Positions 13,287 through 19,158 of a DNA stretch of 19,158 nt are shown here, piece by piece. How positions within the stretch are numbered: position 1 is the first letter of the stretch; each line of letters begins with the position of its first letter. The notes beneath the pieces are model-generated. The model was not told where the DNA came from and did not search any database. It saw only the letters and a list, made by a program, of their open reading frames with translations. Source of the DNA: CAG-791 sp002392385 (GTDB lineage Bacteria > Bacillota > Clostridia > Lachnospirales > Lachnospiraceae); assembly GCA_946616295.1 (NCBI GenBank), contig CAMOIU010000056.1:1-19158 (forward strand). The letters are read 5' to 3'. The translations under genes and the position numbers were made by a program.

Positions 13287-14891
13287 TTACTTCTTGGCGG
13301 CAGCGTCAAACTTGGCGAGCATGACGCGAGGGGTGACGGTGTGCTTGCTTCTCTCGTAGCGAGGGCACTCCTCGTAGCCCGGAAGGCCGGCCAGGTACTT
13401 GGCGATCTTCTTGAGCTCTTCGAGATCGTAGCGGCTCATCAGGGTGACTTCCTCCATCAGAGGCGATCCGCCGCCGTGCAGACCGGCGACAGCCTGTGCT
13501 GCTTCGTAGGAATCGCAGAGCTTGTTTTCCATCATGCGCATGACGCGGTGGGTCTCCTCGCCGGAGTAGGCGGGATTCCTGCGGATGTACTTGTTGCAGA
13601 GGTCTGCGGTCTCGGGATCGAAGAAGCTCTCTTCGGTCGGCAGGGAGGCGCAGATACCGCCGGTGAGATCCGCCAGGGTCTCGTACTCGTGATACATGTT
13701 GTGGCCGGCAAGACGGCGGCCGCAGTTGGTGAGGACTTCATCCGGCACCCACTGTCCGCTGGGGAACTGAACGGCATGGTGTGCGGAGGCCTCGCCGGCT
13801 GCGAAGACCAGCTCGGCGGTCTGGATGATGTCGCAGAGCTTGCCGCGGACGTGGGACTCTCTGGCGATATCGTTGACATCAGCGACAAGGGCAGCCTGGG
13901 AAGCGATGACTTCGGAGACAGCGGTCTTGCAGCCGGTGTAGGAATGTCTGTGATAGTGAGCGAACATCAGGGCGAGGTAGCCGGCATAACGGCAGACGCC
14001 TTCATGATCGCGGCCGCACATGAAGACACGGTCATAAGGAACGAAGGTGTCGTCGAAGATGGTCAGGGACTCGACATCGCCGATGTGGGCGAAAGGAGCA
14101 TCCATCTTGACTCTCTTGTGGTGCAGTCCGGGCAGAGCCATGAGCTTGACATTGTCCCAGTCAGCCGGCAGAGCGAACGCTACGGCGTAATCCGCATCGT
14201 CGGGGCCCATGAACTTGGTGGGGTTGACGATGATCTCATCCACGTAAGGAGCATTGGAGTTGCAGATCTTGGCGCCGCGGACGATGATGCCCTTGCAGGG
14301 CTTGCCGTCTACGCCGATGCCGTCCACGTTGGTGTCAACGACATGTACGAAGACGTCCGGATCGGGCTGCATGTGGGCTCTCTTATACTTGGGATTGCGG
14401 GAGCCCTTGACGTCTGTCTGCGCGCAGTTGCAGATCAGGTCGTTGTGCTGGCAGTACAGGATGTAGTTGAGCAGTCTCTTGTGGTATTCGGTGCCGCAGG
14501 CCTCGTCACAGTCATAAGTAACGGAGAAAAGGGCGTTCAGGGCGTCGGTGCCCATGCAGCGCTGCATACATCCGCCGACACGGTGGCAGATGAGCCTGGT
14601 CATGAGCTGCTTCTTGAGCAGATCGTCCTGAGACATATGGATATTGGTCATGCGGCTGATGGTCTCGCCGTCGATGTGGGACTTGGTGACCGTGACATCC
14701 TGGAAGCGGGGGTCATTGGCCATGTCATAGCACTGCTTCATGACATAGGTGCCGCCCTTGATCCAGTCCGCCAGATCTCTCTCGGCGCCCTGCTTGCCGT
14801 TGGAACGGTCGATCTTCTTGCCGTTCATGTACACGTTGGGCTTCATGTTGAGAAGCCTCTGCTTGTACTGTTCATATGTGCCGATTGCCAT
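13287..14891 (-). CDS. 4-hydroxybutyryl-CoA dehydratase-like Fe-S/FAD enzyme (copy 2, HBD2)
   Basis: This 534-residue paralogue of HBD1 is the same length and aligns without a gap. It keeps the cluster ligands C108, C112, H314 and C321 and the same E455-to-Ala (A469) and A460-to-Gly (G474) differences from AbfD. Residues 154-398 are identical to HBD1. Differences concentrate in residues 1-153 (about 25) and 399-534 (about 11), including loss of the extra cysteines C48, C67 and C81. The start at 14891 is chosen because AAAGGAGG precedes it and HBD1 begins at the same MAIGTY. An in-frame ATG at 14912 has no such support. It is transcribed divergently from CoA-transferase 3. The two copies may form a mixed oligomer or act on related substrates. 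Confidence 0.88.
   Translation of the reverse strand: MAIGTYEQYKQRLLNMKPNVYMNGKKIDRSNGKQGAERDLADWIKGGTYVMKQCYDMANDPRFQDVTVTKSHIDGETISRMTNIHMSQDDLLKKQLMTRLICHRVGGCMQRCMGTDALNALFSVTYDCDEACGTEYHKRLLNYILYCQHNDLICNCAQTDVKGSRNPKYKRAHMQPDPDVFVHVVDTNVDGIGVDGKPCKGIIVRGAKICNSNAPYVDEIIVNPTKFMGPDDADYAVAFALPADWDNVKLMALPGLHHKRVKMDAPFAHIGDVESLTIFDDTFVPYDRVFMCGRDHEGVCRYAGYLALMFAHYHRHSYTGCKTAVSEVIASQAALVADVNDIARESHVRGKLCDIIQTAELVFAAGEASAHHAVQFPSGQWVPDEVLTNCGRRLAGHNMYHEYETLADLTGGICASLPTEESFFDPETADLCNKYIRRNPAYSGEETHRVMRMMENKLCDSYEAAQAVAGLHGGGSPLMEEVTLMSRYDLEELKKIAKYLAGLPGYEECPRYERSKHTVTPRVMLAKFDAAAKK
13696..14434. repeat. 739-bp direct repeat, identical to 1464-2202
   Basis: This is the partner of the block inside HBD1, in the same orientation 12,232 bp away. 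The flanking bases differ at 13695 (C against G) and 14435 (T against C), and divergence is substantial beyond both edges. Confidence 0.95.
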
Positions 14892-14958
14892 AAATCCTCC
14901 TTTCGGTCCCATGCCTTTGCGGGACGCAGAGAAACGGTGGTGCCGGGTCTCAAAAAAT

Positions 14959-14972
14959 GATTCAACTGACCC
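14959..14972. promoter_or_regulatory. Operator candidate in the HBD2 leader
   Basis: GATTCAACTGACCC is a relaxed copy of the island motif (TTC-AACT-GAC). It lies about 7-20 nt downstream of the predicted HBD2 start, the same relative position as the perfect palindrome at HBD1. Confidence 0.4.
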
Positions 14973-14984
14973 ATTCTTACGATA

Positions 14985-15014
14985 ATTTTACAACGGACCC
15001 CATATAAAAGTCAA
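14985..15014 (-). promoter_or_regulatory. Predicted promoter of HBD2
   Basis: On the minus strand TTGACT (15014-15009), an 18-bp spacer and TAAAAT (14990-14985) predict a start near 14978. The spacing equals that of the HBD1 promoter. Confidence 0.6.
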
Positions 15015-15064
15015 CAGGACTGTAGCAAATGAACTGTTTTTGCTCCGGGCACGGGAGACGATGA

Positions 15065-15108
15065 CTTTTGCCTGTTAAACATGGAAAAATACGGAATATA
15101 GGCAAAAG
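15065..15108. repeat. Inverted repeat between the divergent HBD2 and CoA-transferase 3 promoters
   Basis: CTTTTGCCT (15065-15073) and AGGCAAAAG (15100-15108) are perfect 9-bp arms separated by 26 bp of AT-rich sequence. The pair sits centrally between the two promoters. It could be a second regulator site or a chance palindrome. Confidence 0.45.
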
Positions 15109-15130
15109 ACGCGGGGGAGGCACAATTATT

Positions 15131-15159
15131 TTGACAAAGCATTGGCAATGAATTATAAT
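15131..15159 (+). promoter_or_regulatory. Predicted promoter of CoA-transferase 3
   Basis: TTGACA (15131-15136), a 17-bp spacer and TATAAT (15154-15159) are a perfect sigma-A consensus at optimal spacing. This implies high intrinsic strength and therefore probable control by a repressor. The predicted start is near 15166. Confidence 0.85.
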
Positions 15160-15176
15160 TTGAGCAGATGTAAACA

Positions 15177-15190
15177 GTTCAAATGACCGA
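15177..15190. promoter_or_regulatory. Operator candidate downstream of the CoA-transferase 3 start
   Basis: AGTTCAAATGACCG shares TCAAATGAC with the operator inside the transporter promoter (2871-2884). It lies about 11-24 nt after the predicted start. The left half has TTC in place of GTC. Confidence 0.5.
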
Positions 15191-15224
15191 AACTGCGTAA
15201 TCAAACTATTAGGAGGGGCTGAAA

Positions 15225-16808
15225 GTGAAAATTATTAAATCCACGGACATTCCGGGACTGATCAAAGATGGTGATATGGTGGTCATGCCCGGTATCACAA
15301 ACTGTTATGCGGAGGAGGCCATGATCCGCATCGCGGAATCCTATGAGAAGACCGGACATCCGGCCCACCTGACCCTCTTCTGGCAGGCGGCGATCGGCAT
15401 CCTGGGGGGAGACAGAGGCATCAGCTCCCTGTGCCAGGATGGCCTGTTCGACATCGCGATCAGCGGCCACATCAGCGGCTGCGGCGTCCCGATGACTGAG
15501 TTCTGCCGTGACAACAGGGCGGAGTTCTATAATTTCCCCCAGGGCGTCACGATCCAGCTGCTGCGCGCGGCGGCCGACGGCGGCCCCGGTGTCATCACCA
15601 AGATCGGCCTGGGCACCTATATGGATCCCCGCGTGGACTGTGCGCAGATGAACTCCATCTCCAAGAAGAGACTGGTGGAACTGCTGGAGATCGACGGTGA
15701 GGAGTACCTGCTTTACAAGACCCCCAAGAAGAAATACGACGTCGTTCTCATCCGCGGCACCTACATCGACGAGGAAGGCAACATCTCCATCGAGAACGAA
15801 GCCTATAAGAACGGCTACCTGATGGCGGCAGCGGCAGCCAAGGCCACCGGCGGCATCGTCATCGCCCAGGTCGAGAAGGTGATCCAGAGCGGCAGCAGGA
15901 ACCCCAAGGACATCGAGATCCCCGGCATCCTCGTGGACTATGCCTTTGAAGCGGATCCCTACTATCACATGCAGACCGGCGACACCCAGTTCGATCCCGC
16001 CTTCGCAGGCCAGGTCAGAGTACCGCTCGCCTCCATCCCGCCCATGCCGATGAACTTCAAGAAGGTCATCTGCCGCAGAGCGGCCATGGAGATTAACAAG
16101 GGCGACATTGTCAACCTGGGCGTGGGCACACCGGAATTCGTCTCCAACGTCGCGGGCGAGGAGGGATGCCCGGATCTGTTCACCCTGACCTCCGAGTCCG
16201 GCGCCATCGGCGGACTGTCGGGCAAGGCACATGATTTCGGCGCCTCCAGAAATGCCTCCGCGATGATCGAGAACGAGGACATGATGGTCATCTACAACGG
16301 CGGCACACTGGATGAGGGCATCCTGGGCTTCCTGCAGGTGGACGAAAACGGCAATGTCAACTCCAGTTCCAGAAACGGCCTGGGCATCGGCATCGGCGGT
16401 TTCATGAACGTGGCGGCGGGCGCTACGCACCCCCTGTTCATCGCCCAGATGGTGGCCGGCACCAGGGGCAATGCGCCGGTGTATGAGTTCGGCAACGGCC
16501 AGCTCAAGATCGTCAGGGAAGGCAACGTCAAGAAGTTCATCAAGAAGGTCGACCAGATCTCCTTCAACGGCAAGATCGGCCTGGAGCAGAACAAGGACAT
16601 CATGTTCATCACCGAGAGAGCGGTCTTCAAGCTCACAGAAGAGGGCATGACCCTGATCGAGATCGCCCCCGGTCTGGATCTGCAGAAGGATGTTCTGGAT
16701 CAGATGGAATTCGAGCCCATCATCTCCCCCGATCTCAAGCTCATGCCTGCCGAGATCTTCAACGAGGAGTGGGGCGGCCTGGCGGAATACGTGCATTCCA
16801 AGGGCTGA
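15225..16808 (+). CDS. Propionate-CoA-transferase-like CoA-transferase 3 (GTG start)
   Basis: This 527-residue fused CoA-transferase has catalytic E324 in SESGAIGG. It is clearly more distant from the 8372 and 10212 proteins than they are from each other: it lacks the KICTAEEA start and has SESG where they have VETG. The GTG start at 15225 follows AGGAGGGGC at a good distance, and the protein begins exactly where its homologues do. It has a perfect consensus promoter and diverges from HBD2, which makes it the natural partner for loading or unloading CoA on the HBD2 substrate. A terminator follows before the NifU-like gene. Confidence 0.92.
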   Translation: MKIIKSTDIPGLIKDGDMVVMPGITNCYAEEAMIRIAESYEKTGHPAHLTLFWQAAIGILGGDRGISSLCQDGLFDIAISGHISGCGVPMTEFCRDNRAEFYNFPQGVTIQLLRAAADGGPGVITKIGLGTYMDPRVDCAQMNSISKKRLVELLEIDGEEYLLYKTPKKKYDVVLIRGTYIDEEGNISIENEAYKNGYLMAAAAAKATGGIVIAQVEKVIQSGSRNPKDIEIPGILVDYAFEADPYYHMQTGDTQFDPAFAGQVRVPLASIPPMPMNFKKVICRRAAMEINKGDIVNLGVGTPEFVSNVAGEEGCPDLFTLTSESGAIGGLSGKAHDFGASRNASAMIENEDMMVIYNGGTLDEGILGFLQVDENGNVNSSSRNGLGIGIGGFMNVAAGATHPLFIAQMVAGTRGNAPVYEFGNGQLKIVREGNVKKFIKKVDQISFNGKIGLEQNKDIMFITERAVFKLTEEGMTLIEIAPGLDLQKDVLDQMEFEPIISPDLKLMPAEIFNEEWGGLAEYVHSKG

Positions 16809-16844
16809 GCCGCAGACGGAAGGAACAGGCTGTCGTAATAACAC

Positions 16845-16892
16845 TGAGTCTCGGAAGCCAGGATCTTCAGAGGCTTCCGGGACTCATTTTTT
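16845..16892 (+). terminator. Terminator after CoA-transferase 3
   Basis: A 15-bp stem with one mismatch (16845-16859 with 16872-16886) and a 12-nt loop is followed by six T residues. It ends about 10 bp before the ribosome site of the NifU-like gene, so that gene depends on read-through or an unrecognised promoter. Confidence 0.88.
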
Positions 16893-16913
16893 GTTATTAA
16901 TAGGAGCAGAAAC

Positions 16914-17297
16914 ATGGCAGCGAGTATGGATGACAGCATGAAGTACATACGGAGGTTGGACAAATCGCCCGCTCCGGAGAACGATTACAGCGAGACACAC
17001 ATTGGAGACGAACTGAGGCAGGATATCGAGGCTGTCCTGAACCTTTTCGTGCGCCCCAAACTGCAGGAGCACAGAGGGGATATCGAAGTCAGCTATCTGG
17101 ATGACAACGGCACGCTCTGGGTGGAGCTGACGGGGGAATGCGTCGGATGTCCCTCCGCAGACGATACCGCCAAGAGTCTGGTGGAGAAGGAACTCGTCGA
17201 GCGCCTGCCGCAGATCAAAGCGGTGGAACTGGACACAGGCATTACTTACGACATCATCGAAAGCGCCATGCGGCTGATGGGCGGACGCGGTAAATGA
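16914..17297 (+). CDS. NifU C-terminal-domain protein (Fe-S cluster scaffold/carrier)
   Basis: This 127-residue protein has an N-terminal tail of about 30 residues and then a single NifU C-terminal-type domain. The typical pattern RP.L...GGD.E is seen as RPKLQEHRGDIEV, with HR replacing the usual DG. The cluster-binding pair is C76/C79 in GECVGCPSADDT. Such proteins carry or assemble [4Fe-4S] clusters in the cytoplasm. The start at 16914 has GGAGCAG eight bases before it; an internal ATG at 16926 is possible. It precedes the SDR gene by 82 bp. Its placement in an island with two [4Fe-4S] dehydratases suggests a dedicated maturation or repair role, which is inference. Confidence 0.85.
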   Translation: MAASMDDSMKYIRRLDKSPAPENDYSETHIGDELRQDIEAVLNLFVRPKLQEHRGDIEVSYLDDNGTLWVELTGECVGCPSADDTAKSLVEKELVERLPQIKAVELDTGITYDIIESAMRLMGGRGK

Positions 17298-17379
17298 GCG
17301 TCCCCTGCAGTCTGCGGCTTTCATGACGATAACAGGGGATCCACAGGTTTATAGTTTTAAACACAGGAGGAGAGGAATT

Positions 17380-18219
17380 ATGGCACTGAACAGAAAGATG
17401 GGCATTCCCAGTTTTGACATGACCGGCAAGACCGTTCTGATCACCGGCGGATCGCAGGGCATCGGATTCGGTATCGCGGCTGCTTTTGCCGCCTATGGCG
17501 CGAACGTGGCTATCACTGCCAGGACCGTGTCCAAGGTGGAGGATGCCGCCAATGACCTGAACGAGAATTACTGCAAGGGCGGCAGAGCCATCGCCATCCC
17601 CGCGGACTCCAGCAAGCCCGAGGATATCCAGATGGTCATCGACAAGACCGTGGAGGCCTTCGGAGAGATCAACATCTTCATCAACAATGCGGGTATCTCC
17701 GGCAAGACGGCCAAGATCCTTTCCGACGGCTGCGACGCGGCCAACTTTGACAAGGTCATCGGCACCAACCTCCGCGGCATGTTCCTGTTCGACCAGGCGG
17801 TCGCCAGGCAGATGGTCAAGCAGAACGAGACCAACGGCAAGAAGGGCGGCAAGATCATCAACATCGCCTCCGTCGGCGGACTGATCGGCGGCCCCGGCGT
17901 GGTGGCCTACGGCGCGTCCAAGGCCGGGGCCCTGTCCCTGACCAGGACATTCGCCAACGAGATGGCCAGAGAGAACATCACCGTGAACGCGGTCTGCCCC
18001 GGCTACGTGGTGACCTCCCTCAACGAGGATGTCTTCATCGACAAGGAGACCGGCGGATTCACCAAGGTCTATGAGCTGTCCGCCAAGAACACGGCGGTCA
18101 GGAGACTGGGCACCATCGAAGAGGTGGCGGGTCCCGTCCTGGCCATGGCGTCCGACTGCTTCAACTACATGACCGGCACCTACCTGCTGCTAGACGGCGG
18201 CCAGACGATCGGAAGATAA
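17380..18219 (+). CDS. Short-chain dehydrogenase/reductase (SDR)
   Basis: This 279-residue classical SDR has the nucleotide-binding motif TGGSQGIG (22-29), NNAG (102-105), and the catalytic set N131, S165, Y178 and K182 (YGASK). R48 after the second strand (AITART) favours NADP(H), though this is not decisive. The start at 17380 has an AGGAGGAGAGG box; an earlier in-frame start at 17323 lacks one and adds residues outside the fold. It would interconvert a hydroxyl and a carbonyl group, for example 3-hydroxyacyl-CoA and 3-oxoacyl-CoA, or an alcohol on the pathway substrate. It is probably co-transcribed with the NifU-like gene and is followed by a terminator. Confidence 0.9.
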   Translation: MALNRKMGIPSFDMTGKTVLITGGSQGIGFGIAAAFAAYGANVAITARTVSKVEDAANDLNENYCKGGRAIAIPADSSKPEDIQMVIDKTVEAFGEINIFINNAGISGKTAKILSDGCDAANFDKVIGTNLRGMFLFDQAVARQMVKQNETNGKKGGKIINIASVGGLIGGPGVVAYGASKAGALSLTRTFANEMARENITVNAVCPGYVVTSLNEDVFIDKETGGFTKVYELSAKNTAVRRLGTIEEVAGPVLAMASDCFNYMTGTYLLLDGGQTIGR

Positions 18220-18253
18220 GCGTGCAGTCACGCTGAACTGAATGAATGAAAAA

Positions 18254-18293
18254 ACATTCCTCGGAGACGAGTCCTCGCTCCGGGGAATGTTTT
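18254..18293 (+). terminator. Terminator after the SDR gene
   Basis: A 13-bp stem with one G-T wobble (ACATTCCTCGGAG/CTCCGGGGAATGT) and an 11-nt loop is followed by TTTT. It lies 35 bp after the SDR stop and faces the convergent TetR gene. Confidence 0.88.
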
Positions 18294-18372
18294 ATGCAGA
18301 ACCGTATGGGAAAATCGTCCGTTCCTTCACGGGGCCGGCAGGGGCCGCGGGGACCGGTCAGGAAGTGTGTTC

Positions 18373-18999
18373 TTACAGGGAGGCGACCAGGTCCATGCAG
18401 AAGTCCAGTATGTGCTGCTGCAGCTGGACGTCGCCGGTCTCCTGATACTCGTCCTTGAGCATGACGCCGGTGAAGGGGAAGGTGATGATGGAGTTACTGA
18501 TGGCCTGACTGTAGACCAGGGCCTTGTTCACGGGCATGGGCTTGATGGCCATGACCAGACGGGCGATGGGCTCCAGAATGAACTGACGGATGGTGGCGCC
18601 CAGAGGGGCGTAGAGTCCGTCCGGGACCGCCGTGCTGTTGATGGAGAGTCTCACGGAACAGAAATTCCGGGGGTCCATGGCCACCTGGATCTGCAGCTGC
18701 AAGTACATCTGCAGGAAACGGAGAGCCTCCTCCCGGGAGAGCGGGTGATCCGCCTCCGCTGCAGCGAGAGAGTCGCTCAGAGGCTTATAATAGAGAATGT
18801 GATAATTGATAATGTCATCGATCACGCATTTGCAAAGGTTTTCCTTTGTCGTAAAATAAAAGGCGATGGCAGACTGGCTGCAGCCTGCGTGCGCGGCGAT
18901 CATGCGGGTAGTGACGGCGTCATAGGACTTGTTGCCGATCAGTGTTCTTGCGGAATTGATGATTTTCTTGCGGGTGCGTTCACCCTTTGCTTTGACCAT
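18373..18999 (-). CDS. TetR/AcrR-family transcriptional regulator
   Basis: This 208-residue protein is a normal length for a TetR repressor. The N-terminal DNA-binding domain spans about residues 8-55, with the helix-turn-helix TTRMIAAHAGCSQSAIAFYF at about 30-49 and then TTKENL. The C-terminal ligand-binding part is all-helical and not assignable to a ligand. The start at 18999 is preferred over an in-frame GTG at 19032 because GGGGGAG precedes it. It is the only transcription factor in the window. TetR proteins in such loci often respond to acyl-CoA or the pathway acid, and operators are commonly palindromes of 14 bp or more. It is therefore the leading candidate to bind the GTC-N4-GAC sites, which is inference. 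Confidence 0.9.
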   Translation of the reverse strand: MVKAKGERTRKKIINSARTLIGNKSYDAVTTRMIAAHAGCSQSAIAFYFTTKENLCKCVIDDIINYHILYYKPLSDSLAAAEADHPLSREEALRFLQMYLQLQIQVAMDPRNFCSVRLSINSTAVPDGLYAPLGATIRQFILEPIARLVMAIKPMPVNKALVYSQAISNSIITFPFTGVMLKDEYQETGDVQLQQHILDFCMDLVASL

Positions 19000-19158
19000 G
19001 TCAGTCTCCCCCGGTCCAGCCGGGCCGGACACGTTTGTGTTGAATAGATATGCCTTGTACAGGGAAATTGTGGATGGTGTTTACAGATCCGTGGACAGCA
19101 GGCACATTTAGACAATATGTAATGACCTCCGATTTGTAGCCACGTGGATTTACCTGTA
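19000..19158. other. Upstream region of the TetR gene
   Basis: I see no confident gene here. No complete GTC-N4-GAC palindrome is present. A half-site, AATGACC, lies at 19121-19127. I could not assign a convincing promoter for the TetR gene, and the region continues beyond the window. Confidence 0.35.

Noticed and set aside
1464..14434. Composite transposon bounded by the 739-bp direct repeats
   Set aside because: The repeats are internal parts of dehydratase genes, with no transposase, terminal inverted repeats or target duplications. Gene conversion between paralogues explains them better.
13062..14960. Long open frame (632 codons) on the plus strand opposite HBD2
   Set aside because: It is the antisense of a well-supported gene, kept open by GC-rich codon bias. 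It starts in repeat DNA and has no family motif.
15201..16844. Long open frame on the minus strand opposite CoA-transferase 3
   Set aside because: Antisense shadow of a protein with clear catalytic motifs. It ends in the promoter leader and has no start signal.
18242..18458. Two overlapping small plus-strand open frames after the SDR gene
   Set aside because: They run through the terminator hairpin and into the antisense of the TetR gene, with no ribosome site.
19019..19131. Possible short minus-strand leader peptide after a GGAGGT box
   Set aside because: The ATG-started frame is only eight codons. A longer TTG-started frame is Cys-rich, has no recognisable signal and overlaps the TetR gene out of frame.

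Overview
The window looks like chromosomal DNA from an anaerobic, GC-rich member of the Bacillota, probably a clostridial lineage. The evidence is strong AGGAGG-type ribosome binding sites, sigma-A-type TTGACA/TATAAT promoters, hairpin-plus-T-run terminators, and oxygen-sensitive fermentation enzymes. I cannot name the genus. I saw no rRNA, tRNA, insertion sequence, phage gene or CRISPR array. Twelve genes are confidently assignable to a family, and one small membrane protein is unrecognised.

The locus is an acyl-CoA metabolism island built around three divergent promoter regions. From left to right: (1) 71-bp hairpin repeats, then a crotonase gene and a 4-hydroxybutyryl-CoA dehydratase-like gene (HBD1), both on the minus strand. 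HBD1 diverges from a GntP-type carboxylate transporter gene, which is followed by a MaoC-type hydratase, an OFA-type MFS transporter and an AMP-forming ligase. (2) A 126-bp palindromic terminator, then two divergent propionate-CoA-transferase-like genes. (3) A small membrane protein gene, an 815-bp gene-free stretch with a 53-bp-period repeat array, then a second dehydratase-like gene (HBD2). HBD2 diverges from a third CoA-transferase gene, which is followed by a NifU-C-domain protein and an SDR oxidoreductase. (4) A convergent TetR-family regulator at the right edge.

Inferred logic: the two permeases bring carboxylates in or exchange them. The CoA-transferases and possibly the ligase make CoA thioesters. 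The SDR could interconvert hydroxyl and keto groups. The HBD-like [4Fe-4S]/FAD enzymes would perform a difficult dehydration, and the crotonase and MaoC proteins would handle the enoyl-CoA products. The NifU-type protein could serve the iron-sulfur enzymes. The substrate is not evident from sequence.

Most notable observations: HBD1 and HBD2 share a 739-bp block that is identical at every base inside otherwise diverged genes. Both keep all four Fe-S ligands of 4-hydroxybutyryl-CoA dehydratase but appear to lack one of its active-site glutamates. A GTC-N4-GAC palindrome, or a close variant, lies at all six promoters of the three divergent regions, suggesting one regulator for the island, with the TetR gene as a candidate. 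The 53-bp array has no evident function.
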